This document shows, piece after piece, positions 51,732 to 59,502 of a stretch of 64,000 nt of DNA. The DNA lies in NCBI RefSeq assembly GCF_042852765.1, contig NZ_AP031414.1, one strand, 5' to 3'. Under the pieces are notes generated by a model. It was not told where the DNA came from and searched no databases. It saw nothing but the letters and a program-made list of their open reading frames with translations. A program made the translations under genes and the position numbers. This DNA comes from Schaedlerella glycyrrhizinilytica_A. Lineage in GTDB: Bacteria > Bacillota > Clostridia > Lachnospirales > Lachnospiraceae. The stretch's first letter is position 1. Each line of letters begins with the position of its first letter.

Positions 51732-53225
51732 TCAGATTTTCATTTTTTCCAATACGTTTACTACGGTTTCCAGCACTTTGATCCGTGCATAATACTTATC
51801 GTTGCCCTCCACAACGATCCACGGCGCATCGTCCGTGGATGTGCGGAGCAGCATTTCATTGACTGCCGTCTCATACTGATCCCATTTTTCCCGGTTCCTC
51901 CAGTCTTCCTCTGTAATCTTCCATTGCTTTTCCGGATCTTCCTGCCGTCTCTCGAAACGTCGTTTTTGTTCCTCTTTATCGATCTGCATCCAAAATTTCA
52001 AAATCACGACGCCATGGTCCGCAAGATTTTTTTCCATATCGTTGATCTCCTGATATGCCCGTTTCCACTCCGCTTCCGTACAAAAGCCCTCAATCCGTTC
52101 CACCAGCACACGTCCGTACCATGTGCGATCAAAAATCGCTATATGTCCGTCTTTGGGCATAGATCGCCAAAATCTCCAGAGATAATGATGCGCTTTTTCC
52201 GTCTCATCCGGCGCGGCAGTCGGGTGTACCACATATCCGCGTGGATCCATGCATTCCGTCAGCCGCTTGATCGCGCCGCCTTTTCCTGCCGCATCCCATC
52301 CCTCAAAACAAAGCACGACCGGGATCCGTTTCCGATACAGTTCCCCGTGAAGACGTTCCATCTTTTTCTGCAGTTTTTTCAATCGTTTTTTATATTCTTT
52401 CCGCTCCAGTTGTTTCGACAGATCTGCTTGTGCAAGGATAGATCCATGTAAATCTTCCGTCTGACGGGATGTCTCCGACGGGCGGAGTTCCTGATTCTGT
52501 AAGATTTCCTTTTCCGCCCGTCTGACTGCTTCCTCCAGCGCTGCGACCACCGTCCGGTAAATCTTTACTTCCGCAAAACGCTCGTCTGTCGCTTCTATAA
52601 CTGTCCACGGCGCATCGTCCGAATTTGTTTTTCTCAACAGTTCCTCTGCGATGGACAGATAATCTTCGTACCTCCTGTTTCGCTCCAGATCCCCTTTCTC
52701 CACACGCCACGCGGTCTCTTTTTGTTTTTGCAGTCTTTTCATCCGTTTTTTCTGTTCCTGCTGATCGATCGCCAGAAACAGCTTGATCAGCACCATCTTG
52801 TCATCCGTCAGCTGCTTTTCAAACGCGCGGATCGCCCCGTACGCTTCTGCAGCCTCAAATCCTTTGACTTTCCCGTCGAAGCGTTCGATCAGGACTTTCC
52901 GGCACCAGCTTCCGTCGAAAATCGCAAACCGTCCTTTCTCCGGTGTCTTCGTCCAGAATCTCCACAAAAACGGATGCATCTGTTCTTCTTCTGTTTCTTC
53001 TTTGATCGGGAACACTTCAAATCCGCGCGGATCCAGATTGCGGATCAGCCGACCGATCTGCAGACCTTTTCCTGCAGCATCGAATCCCTCAAAGACGATC
53101 ATGACCGGGATCTTCAGCTCTCTGCACCGCCTCTGGAGTCCGGCGATCTTCCGTTCCAGCTCCGGCATTTTTTCTTTAAATTCCTCTTTATCCAGTTTTT
53201 TTGCAAAATCTACTTTTTCCAACAT
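51732..53225 (-). CDS. pap: Double-domain PPK2 (polyphosphate:AMP phosphotransferase type)
   Basis: Uses polyphosphate to phosphorylate nucleotides, typically AMP to ADP in two-domain PPK2. The 497-residue protein has two tandem PPK2 domains (about 1-235 and 265-497). The C-terminal one keeps Walker A FEGWDAAGKGGAIKRL, the lid Arg in DRTWYGRVLVERIEG and the polyphosphate-binding basic stretch. The N-terminal one is degenerate (AAGKGLQI, DGSWCRKVLIER), so it is probably structural, as known for PAP. The start has AGGAGGG upstream. It stands alone between nahK and dnaG. Confidence 0.92.
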   Translation of the reverse strand: MLEKVDFAKKLDKEEFKEKMPELERKIAGLQRRCRELKIPVMIVFEGFDAAGKGLQIGRLIRNLDPRGFEVFPIKEETEEEQMHPFLWRFWTKTPEKGRFAIFDGSWCRKVLIERFDGKVKGFEAAEAYGAIRAFEKQLTDDKMVLIKLFLAIDQQEQKKRMKRLQKQKETAWRVEKGDLERNRRYEDYLSIAEELLRKTNSDDAPWTVIEATDERFAEVKIYRTVVAALEEAVRRAEKEILQNQELRPSETSRQTEDLHGSILAQADLSKQLERKEYKKRLKKLQKKMERLHGELYRKRIPVVLCFEGWDAAGKGGAIKRLTECMDPRGYVVHPTAAPDETEKAHHYLWRFWRSMPKDGHIAIFDRTWYGRVLVERIEGFCTEAEWKRAYQEINDMEKNLADHGVVILKFWMQIDKEEQKRRFERRQEDPEKQWKITEEDWRNREKWDQYETAVNEMLLRTSTDDAPWIVVEGNDKYYARIKVLETVVNVLEKMKI

Positions 53226-53299
53226 CCGTTCTTCCCTCCTGTCATCCGGTTTTATTTGTTATGATTATACATCTTTCGTTTTTTGATACAAGAAGTACG

Positions 53300-53352
53300 A
53301 CCCAAAAATAAAGAAAAAGATGAGAAATTTATGCCGGACGGCTTTTCTCACC
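53300..53352 (-). terminator. Terminator of the GH112-nahK operon
   Basis: GGTGAGAAA / TTTCTCATC stem (one G-U pair) with an inner CCG / CGG pair, followed on the minus strand by TTTTTCTTTATTTTT. Confidence 0.85.
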
Positions 53353-53390
53353 TTTTTCTTCTCCTGAAAACAACTTTTCTTTATTGTTCT

Positions 53391-54497
53391 TTATTTATTT
53401 TTTACAATTTTCATCATGGTATCCCATTTCTGTTCCATGTCCGCCACCAGTTTGAACTGTGTTCTTGCACGATCCAGATTGTGATCTTTCCTGTGAATCT
53501 GGAAATAATGATCCCCCTCCAGATAATCCGTAAGAAAACGCATACCACACTCATATGTCATGATCTTCGCTCCCATCGGAAGCATCTCGATCTCTGTGCC
53601 GGTAAGACGTCCTCTGCATCCTTTCTGGAAACCGTTGTTGTACACTTCAAACAGCCGCATACTGCAGCTTACTTTTTCCAGGTCGATTTCATCTTCCGCC
53701 GCAGTACTTGCCCCGAAACGGATCGAATCGCCAAAATCATTGACGGAAAGTCCCGGCATGACCGTATCCAGATCGATCACGCAGATTCCCTGCCTCGTCG
53801 CATCATCGATCATAATATTGTTCAACTTTGTATCATTGTGCGTCACACGTAGCGGAAGTTCTCCTGCCGCCAGCAGATTTCCAAGCACAGCCGCATCCTG
53901 CTCCCGTGCCAGAACGAATTCAATTTCCCGTTCTACCGCTTTTGCCCGTCCCATCACATCCGCTTCCACGGCACGTTTAAAGTTTGCAAACCGCTGTTTT
54001 GTGTCATGAAATCCCGGAATCGTTTCATGAAGCGTCTCCGCCGGATAATCCGAGAGCAGACACTGGAAATTTCCAAAAGAAAGAGCGCTTTGATAGAAAT
54101 CTTCCTCGCTTTCCACCTGCTCGTAACAAGATGCCCCTTCGATAAAATGATAGATCCGCCAGTATTCTCCACAGGAATCTACATAATACGGCTTTCCGTC
54201 TTTCGCCAAAAGGACGTTCAGTGTCTCCCGTTCCGGATCCCCGCCGTTCTCAACGATCTTTCTGCGCAGATGGGAAGTCACACCCATGATATTTTCCATG
54301 ACTTCCACCGGCTTTTTAAACACAGAACGGTTCATTTGCTGCAGGATCATTCTTTTTTTATTTCCATTCTGTTCCATCACATGAAGCAGGTATGTGTGAT
54401 TGATATGTCCGTTTCCATATACACCCTGAAGTACCGGTGTTCCCGGGAACTCAAACCCGGTCAGCACTTCCTGAAGCTGTTTTTCTGTTACACTCAT
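53391..54497 (-). CDS. nahK: N-acetylhexosamine 1-kinase
   Basis: A 368-residue aminoglycoside-phosphotransferase-fold kinase. It phosphorylates GlcNAc or GalNAc at C1, the partner of sugar 1-phosphates in lacto-N-biose / galacto-N-biose catabolism. The catalytic loop is THNDTKLNNIMID at about 220-232, and the metal Asp follows in VIDLDTVMPG. The NahK assignment rests on this motif and on the GH112 gene 11 bp upstream, with which it forms an operon. The start has AGGAGGTC upstream. Confidence 0.9.
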   Translation of the reverse strand: MSVTEKQLQEVLTGFEFPGTPVLQGVYGNGHINHTYLLHVMEQNGNKKRMILQQMNRSVFKKPVEVMENIMGVTSHLRRKIVENGGDPERETLNVLLAKDGKPYYVDSCGEYWRIYHFIEGASCYEQVESEEDFYQSALSFGNFQCLLSDYPAETLHETIPGFHDTKQRFANFKRAVEADVMGRAKAVEREIEFVLAREQDAAVLGNLLAAGELPLRVTHNDTKLNNIMIDDATRQGICVIDLDTVMPGLSVNDFGDSIRFGASTAAEDEIDLEKVSCSMRLFEVYNNGFQKGCRGRLTGTEIEMLPMGAKIMTYECGMRFLTDYLEGDHYFQIHRKDHNLDRARTQFKLVADMEQKWDTMMKIVKNK

Positions 54498-54508
54498 CTT
54501 ATGACCTC

Positions 54509-56659
54509 CTAGATCTCATACCAGTGGATCGCATTTGCTTCCATATGTACGTCGAAACTTGTTCCGTCTCCACGGTAAACCGTCGTATCCTGCGGCTCAT
54601 ATGTATTATTGACTACGCAGTATTTGCCGTTTTTCACATATGCATGTACTTCCACATTATAATTGGTACTGAACCATTTCTTCAGATTTTTCTCATCTCC
54701 GGAAGCCCAGATCACCGTGCGGTACAAAAGACGGCTGTTCTCAAAGCTGTACGGAAGACCGCTGATATACACACTTCTTCCCTTTCCGAATGTACGGACT
54801 GCCATCTGTACTTCGTGGTCTTTCTGCACAAGGATCTCTGTTCCGTCCAACGCATACATATTTTTTTTGCCCTCTCCGCTGCAGTCTTCCATGATAAAAT
54901 GAGGATGCTCTTCCCAGTTATATTTATCTTTATTCAGATTAAATCCGTTCTCACATTCCACACCGAACACATCTGCCAGTTGGATAAATCTTCCCTGCCA
55001 CTGATGTGCGGTCGGCTCACCGACACCGATCAGACCGCCGCCCCGGTGCACAAATCCGCGCACGGCTTCCACAACTGCCGGATCCATCCAGTTTTCCCCG
55101 CCAGTATATGCGGTGTCCGCATCTCCTACATTGAGGATCACATCGATATCATCAAGAATCGACGCATCTTTGCGGATATCGTCAAAGCTGATGAATTTCA
55201 CATCAAACGGAGCTCCGCTGAGCGCCTCGATAATTCCGGCGTAAGAGTAATTCTGCTTATAATAAATCGCATGATGCACCATATGATTTCCCCATGCGCG
55301 CATTTTGCTCCAGCAGTTCAATACTGCTACTTTTTTCACACAGTACGGCGTCGTTCCTTTGATATTCTCATAAAGCAGACGGAATTCATCGCACACACTT
55401 TCCACATAATCAATAAATTCCGGAAACTTCAACGCCAGTTTCAGATATCCGCCATATCCGATCCGGTCGATCGGACTTCTCAAAATCGCACGTCGTGCAG
55501 TCACCCAGTTGATCTTTGCCTCTTTCACCGGATCTCCGTTTTCATGGAATACATCCGGGAAGAAATAAGGAAGAAGACGTCCCTCCGTATATTCCACCCC
55601 TTTGATGTCACTGATCAACCGAAGTGTTGCGCCGTTTCCGACACTTCCCACAACCGCATCCAGTCCGATCGTCTTAAATTCATCCATAAACGACTCTGTA
55701 CCGATCCAGTGGTCTCTCAGGAACATCATCGCTTCTTTGCCGTATTCATGCGTAATGTCCACCATCTCTTTTGCCAGTTTTGCAACCTCACGTCTCTGAA
55801 ATGCCTGAAAATCCTGAAATTCCTTGGATGGGATCCGGTATGTATTATTCATATATCCCTGATCGATGATAAATTCCGGACGGATTTTATATCCGACTTC
55901 TTTCTCAAACTGCTCCAGAATATACGGACTTACCGATGCACTATACCCATACCAGTCCACATATTTTTCCCGGGCCATTTCATCAAAGATCAGTGTAAAC
56001 TGATGGAAAAACGTCGTATAACGCACAACATCCACATATGGATGGCTTTCCAGATAATCCCGCAGCCGCTGCATGGAATACGCATGTGTCTTCGGCTGAC
56101 GCACGTCAAACGTGATCTGCTTCTCCACGTCTTTCCATCCGTTTGTCACGGCATTGTACATATGAACCGGATCCCACATGATATATGCAAGAAAACTTAC
56201 CGTATATTCATGAAATGCCTTTGCCGGATGGATCATGACATCCCCGCTCTTAGCGTCATACTGCCATGTTCCATAAGGTACGACCTCTCCGGTTGTCCGG
56301 TCGATCACTTCCCACCATCTTTCGATGTCGTCTCTCGTGTTTACCTGAAGCATATCCGGGTAAAGATGATCCATCAGATGAATGGAAAGAGAATCGCTCT
56401 CGGCGGTGTAGAAATCTGTCATAATGTACATTTGCTGCACTTCATCGAGATTTGCTTTTGCCCATTCATTATCCTTTCTGGTCGTGTAATAAGTCGCATA
56501 AACTTTTGCGTCTTCTTCTTTTAATTCATCCGGATACTCTGTTCCGCCACAGTCACGGATCGCATCCGCTCCCCATCGCTCGATCAATTCTTTTGTCTCC
56601 CGGATCACATCCAGGTCAGTCGGTATCGTCACTCTTCCGATCGTTCCGTTTTTCCCCAT
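54509..56659 (-). CDS. 1,3-beta-galactosyl-N-acetylhexosamine phosphorylase (GH112)
   Basis: A 716-residue intracellular phosphorylase that splits lacto-N-biose or galacto-N-biose into galactose 1-phosphate and GlcNAc or GalNAc. It follows the GH112 pattern throughout: IPTDLDVIRETKELIERWGADAIRDCGGTEYP at the start, FLRDHWIGTE near 320, and a glutamine amidotransferase-like domain (VILNVGDADTAYTGGENW). There is no signal peptide, as expected. It forms an operon with nahK. Its upstream region is the remnant of an AraC gene and shows no clear promoter. The LNB versus GNB preference cannot be decided by eye. Confidence 0.93.
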   Translation of the reverse strand: MGKNGTIGRVTIPTDLDVIRETKELIERWGADAIRDCGGTEYPDELKEEDAKVYATYYTTRKDNEWAKANLDEVQQMYIMTDFYTAESDSLSIHLMDHLYPDMLQVNTRDDIERWWEVIDRTTGEVVPYGTWQYDAKSGDVMIHPAKAFHEYTVSFLAYIMWDPVHMYNAVTNGWKDVEKQITFDVRQPKTHAYSMQRLRDYLESHPYVDVVRYTTFFHQFTLIFDEMAREKYVDWYGYSASVSPYILEQFEKEVGYKIRPEFIIDQGYMNNTYRIPSKEFQDFQAFQRREVAKLAKEMVDITHEYGKEAMMFLRDHWIGTESFMDEFKTIGLDAVVGSVGNGATLRLISDIKGVEYTEGRLLPYFFPDVFHENGDPVKEAKINWVTARRAILRSPIDRIGYGGYLKLALKFPEFIDYVESVCDEFRLLYENIKGTTPYCVKKVAVLNCWSKMRAWGNHMVHHAIYYKQNYSYAGIIEALSGAPFDVKFISFDDIRKDASILDDIDVILNVGDADTAYTGGENWMDPAVVEAVRGFVHRGGGLIGVGEPTAHQWQGRFIQLADVFGVECENGFNLNKDKYNWEEHPHFIMEDCSGEGKKNMYALDGTEILVQKDHEVQMAVRTFGKGRSVYISGLPYSFENSRLLYRTVIWASGDEKNLKKWFSTNYNVEVHAYVKNGKYCVVNNTYEPQDTTVYRGDGTSFDVHMEANAIHWYEI

Positions 56660-56663
56660 CTTT

Positions 56664-57395
56664 TTGAATCCTCCTGTTCTTTTTCCGCTTCAAAAGAAAC
56701 GCTCTGCCGTACCGGCTTCTTCCGAAAAAGATATGCTTGTCCAGATCAACCCGAACATCCGTCATACAGAAAAATCATCGGATAAACATCCGCTTTCTTA
56801 TATTGCACTCGGAATCGATGATCTGTTGTTTGATTTTCCGGATCACTCCGGGCAAGACTCTGAGGATACCGCCCTTTCCCAAAACGGATGTCAGATCACC
56901 CGTCTTCATTCCGATCAGGCGGATATACTGCCGCTCCTCAAAATGACCCTGGCTGAGGCGCACCGCCACGAACCGGCATCTGAACAAATATGCCAGTATT
57001 TGCTGAACGCATTTCTTCTGAAAATCGGACGGGTGACAAACAGCCAGTTTTCCGCCGGAAGTGTCCCTGATATTTCCGGCGAATGCGCACAGATCAAAGA
57101 TTACATCGATCATCATTACAGCAAAGAAGTGACTCTGGATGATCTGGTCGCGCTCTCTCATCTGAACAAATATTACCTGTCCCATATTTTTTCAAAGTCT
57201 TACGGAGTTGCCCCGATCAATTATCTGTTGGATCGGCGTATCTTAAACAGCAAAGAGCTTTTGAAAAATACAGATTACAGCATTACCCATATCGCTCATA
57301 TGACCGGATTTTCGTCTGCAAACTACTTTTCCCAGTCGTTTAAAAAACACACCGGTATCACTGCAGCAGCGTACAGAAAAATTTTGGTCAATTGA
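56664..57395 (+). CDS. AraC-family regulator, 5'-truncated
   Basis: A 243-residue frame divergent from GH112, with only 4 bp between the two coding starts. Residues 143-243 are a complete AraC DNA-binding domain with two helix-turn-helix units (VTLDDLVALSHLNKYYLSHIFSKSYG and SITHIAHMTGFSSANYFSQSFKKHTG). The N-terminal sensor begins in the middle of the cupin (DMLVQINPNIRHTE); about 60-70 residues that should precede it are missing. The 3' end was changed by the IS: the original YRKIFLKKL became YRKILVN. No ribosome site is seen. It was probably the regulator of GH112-nahK and is now likely inactive. Confidence 0.75.
   Translation: MNPPVLFPLQKKRSAVPASSEKDMLVQINPNIRHTEKSSDKHPLSYIALGIDDLLFDFPDHSGQDSEDTALSQNGCQITRLHSDQADILPLLKMTLAEAHRHEPASEQICQYLLNAFLLKIGRVTNSQFSAGSVPDISGECAQIKDYIDHHYSKEVTLDDLVALSHLNKYYLSHIFSKSYGVAPINYLLDRRILNSKELLKNTDYSITHIAHMTGFSSANYFSQSFKKHTGITAAAYRKILVN
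57372..57385 (+). repeat. Target-site duplication, left copy
   Basis: TACAGAAAAATTTT, identical to 59170-59183. The two copies flank the IS element exactly. Joining them restores an AraC reading frame ending YRKIFLKKL and a stop. Confidence 0.85.
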
Positions 57396-57400
57396 AAAAG

Positions 57401-57450
57401 TAAATTCCACTTTGTAAAGTTAAATTCCACCTTGTAGGACTAAATTCCAC
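57401..57450 (+). repeat. Three 10-bp repeats with an exact 20-bp period
   Basis: TAAATTCCAC occurs at 57401-57410, 57421-57430 and 57441-57450, always followed by a different 10-bp spacer. A variant TGAATTCCAC is at 57576. Near the right end of the element, TAAATGCCAT (59092), TAAATTCCAT (59120) and its complement (59146-59155) are found. They are probably transposase-binding sites on the same DNA face. Confidence 0.85.
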
Positions 57451-57708
57451 GAGGTGGAGTTTTTTAGGTTCAAAAAGGTGGATTTTATTTGGATTTATAG
57501 TTATAATGACAGAAAAGTCGGAAAAATTCATATGACAATCAGAAGTCGAATTCACGTGGTCATGTTAAGAGTTAGTGAATTCCACCCCTAATGGAAACGG
57601 TATGAAAGTCATCCAACTGTGCAGAACTCCGGCTTTTTTGTTAAAATAATTGTTTCTGTAAATAGGTATGGGAACAGATCCTTGATTCTATCCCTACTCC
57701 ATAGGAAA
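57451..57708. other. Non-coding left part of the IS
   Basis: About 260 bp between the terminal repeats and the transposase stop. A short CCAC / GTGG hairpin at 57447-57456 followed by GTTTTTT could end plus-strand transcription from the AraC gene. GAATTCACGTGG and GTGAATTCCACC segments resemble the terminal repeats. No coding frame with a ribosome site is seen. Confidence 0.5.
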
Positions 57709-59025
57709 TCATTCTGTTTCTGTTGGCTTTTTTAAAAGTGAGGGTCTCAAAATAATATCATTTGGCTTTACAACTTCAAAATGAAATTCTTTTAATACCT
57801 TTTTACCATAAAAGAACGAGAACATAGCATAGGGCGGTTTGTTTCCAAGTTCAGGTCGGCTGTATGAATTGATATTGTTCATCATAAGATCAATATCGTC
57901 TTGAGTATACTGACCTATATCAACCCCCTTTGGGATGACTCGCCGAATAAATTCATGGTTCACTTCACAGGCACCTTTCTCATTTGGGGCAGCCGGATCA
58001 CAATAAAATACCTTTGAACATAATTCGCCGTCTGGACCATACTCAAGAGATTTTGGGTCTGAAAATTCGGAACCATTATCGCAAAGCAGGATGGAGAAGA
58101 GCTTCATATAGAGTTCTTTACCAAGTTTTTTGTACAGCATATGAAAGATATCTGTCACTGATTTTGAATCATTGGAAGCTCTCCAAAATGCAAGCTGAAA
58201 TTTTTGAAGTACAAAATGTATGGTCAAAAGAACAGCCCCGCCTTTTATCCCTTCTACGGAATCAAGTTCAACAACCGGTAATTCCGGATGTGTTTTATGA
58301 AATTCCTTGTAATCTTCGTATGTACGTCCAATACGGCAGGTTTTGTCAACTTTCAATCCTACGGATTTTGCTTTCCTTGGTTTGAAACGGACCTTTCTGG
58401 GCATATCAATATTTCTTCCGTCAAAGAGACCGTTGTCTATATAAGTATAGGCAGTTTTTTCGCAACACATAATCTGATCTGAATTATTGACCATGATGTG
58501 ATGCAGAGACTGTCCGTTTTTAAGAAGAGGGCTGATTATGGAATTCAGCTGTGCAAGCTCTTCTTCTGTCAGATTGAAACCGGAACGGGATTCACTTCTT
58601 ACATCCTCGTATTCTTTCTGAGCATAGCGGGCATCATAGAGATGCTTTTCAAGGGTACATTCCTGCCTTTTGCCACATCCGTTACATACATAGGGTGGCT
58701 TTTTAAGAAAAGGACATTCTTGTTTTTCATAATCAGAACAAAGTTCAAGACACTCACCGCATGTGCTGCATTTGTGCTTTTGTTTACGTGAGCAGTTTCT
58801 ACAAATATCTCCATAATGGGAGCAATGAAATCTATGAATACAGTCATTGAATTTTCTGTAAGGTGCTCCTTTCTTTGAAAAAAGGATATGATTTCTTATT
58901 TCTTTTGAAATGGTAGTACAATCTTTGCCTAAATGAGCACCGATTGCTTTGAATGAAAGATTTTTATTTAAATCATTCTGGATATCAATACGTTCGTCTA
59001 ATGTAAGATGTTTATTTTTCTTCAT
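57709..59025 (-). CDS. IS30-family transposase
   Basis: A 438-residue DDE transposase. The N-terminal helix-turn-helix is HLTLDERIDIQNDLNKNLSF to LGKDCTTISKEI. A cysteine-rich insert with at least eight Cys follows (CSHYGDICRNC, CSTCGECLELC, CNGCGKRQEC, about 68-125), absent from classical IS30 proteins and probably zinc-binding. The catalytic core has Asp in VVELDSVEG, Asp in LLCDNGSEF and Glu in NEKGACEVNHEFIRR. The frame is intact, so the element may still be active. Confidence 0.93.
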   Translation of the reverse strand: MKKNKHLTLDERIDIQNDLNKNLSFKAIGAHLGKDCTTISKEIRNHILFSKKGAPYRKFNDCIHRFHCSHYGDICRNCSRKQKHKCSTCGECLELCSDYEKQECPFLKKPPYVCNGCGKRQECTLEKHLYDARYAQKEYEDVRSESRSGFNLTEEELAQLNSIISPLLKNGQSLHHIMVNNSDQIMCCEKTAYTYIDNGLFDGRNIDMPRKVRFKPRKAKSVGLKVDKTCRIGRTYEDYKEFHKTHPELPVVELDSVEGIKGGAVLLTIHFVLQKFQLAFWRASNDSKSVTDIFHMLYKKLGKELYMKLFSILLCDNGSEFSDPKSLEYGPDGELCSKVFYCDPAAPNEKGACEVNHEFIRRVIPKGVDIGQYTQDDIDLMMNNINSYSRPELGNKPPYAMFSFFYGKKVLKEFHFEVVKPNDIILRPSLLKKPTETE

Positions 59026-59169
59026 AAGTTCCTCCGATCATACCAGAGTTCATGACTGGATAAACGAATGAAGAATACCATTATGAATTAGTAAATGCCA
59101 TACTTATTTTGAGAATTAATAAATTCCATGGCTTATATGTGAGGGATGGAATTTACTTTTACAATTCAC

Positions 59170-59183
59170 TACAGAAAAATTTT
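59170..59183 (+). repeat. Target-site duplication, right copy
   Basis: TACAGAAAAATTTT, identical to 57372-57385. The sequence beyond it (TTTAAAAAAGTTATAA) is the original 3' end of the AraC gene. Confidence 0.85.
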
Positions 59184-59206
59184 TTTAAAAAAGTTATAAA
59201 AAAGTG

Positions 59207-59235
59207 TTGACATTTCTACGAAGTGGTAGTATTAT
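59207..59235 (+). promoter_or_regulatory. Promoter of the tRNA-Leu gene
   Basis: Perfect -35 TTGACA (59207-59212), a 17-bp spacer and -10 TATTAT (59230-59235), about 45 bp before the tRNA. Confidence 0.75.
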
Positions 59236-59281
59236 ACTACTTGTGCCGCGCGGGACAACAAAAAAGCAAGCGCTGGAACAT

Positions 59282-59365
59282 GCGGAAGTGTCGGAACTGG
59301 CAGACGAGCAAGACTAAGGATCTTGTAGCTTTCGAGCTGTGTGGGTTCAAGTCCCATCTTCCGCA
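59282..59365 (+). tRNA. tRNA-Leu (anticodon AAG)
   Basis: An 84-base cloverleaf. The acceptor GCGGAAG pairs with CTTCCGC and an A discriminator follows. The anticodon stem CAAGA / TCTTG encloses CTAAGGA, so the anticodon is AAG (codon CTT). The long variable arm (AGCT / AGCT) proves a class II tRNA, and the T arm is GTGGG-TTCAAGT-CCCAT. The CCA end is not encoded. It is followed by an intrinsic terminator. Confidence 0.93.
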
Positions 59366-59370
59366 TTCGG

Positions 59371-59397
59371 AACCCTTGATTTTTCAAGGGTTTTTTG
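59371..59397 (+). terminator. Terminator of the tRNA gene
   Basis: AACCCTTGA / TCAAGGGTT stem with a short T loop, followed by TTTTTT. Confidence 0.9.
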
Positions 59398-59414
59398 TTA
59401 TTTAAACGTAAAGT

Positions 59415-59466
59415 AATCAACAAAAATCCCTTCCGTTTAAAATTTTGGAATGGATTTTTGTTGATT
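59415..59466 (-). terminator. Hairpin downstream of the surface-protein gene
   Basis: A perfect 15-bp stem, AATCAACAAAAATCC / GGATTTTTGTTGATT, with a 22-base loop, 37 bp past the stop of the surface protein. No T-run follows on the minus strand; it is a probable transcript end. Confidence 0.6.
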
Positions 59467-59502
59467 TTCCTAATCTTTATTTTCTGAACTGTAATCCGAA
59501 GT

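Larger units (their letters stand above)
57386..59169 (-). mobile_element. IS30-family-like insertion sequence
   Basis: A 1,784-bp element bounded by the 14-bp duplication. Its ends are related inverted repeats: left AATTGAAAAAGTAAATTCCA, and right (complement) AATTGTAAAAGTAAATTCCA. It holds one transposase gene on the minus strand and about 320 bp of non-coding DNA at the left end. Both ends carry several copies of TAAATTCCAY. The element is longer than a typical IS30 member, as is the duplication. Confidence 0.88.

Noticed and set aside
54437..56524. Plus-strand open frame of 695 codons opposite GH112
   Set aside because: Exact antisense of a well-conserved GH112 gene. It is Cys/His/Phe-rich with no domain and no ribosome site; the openness is a by-product of codon bias.
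57386..59183. Integrative element using tRNA-Leu as attachment site
   Set aside because: No integrase and no tRNA 3'-end duplication; the duplication found belongs to the transposase element and ends before the tRNA promoter.
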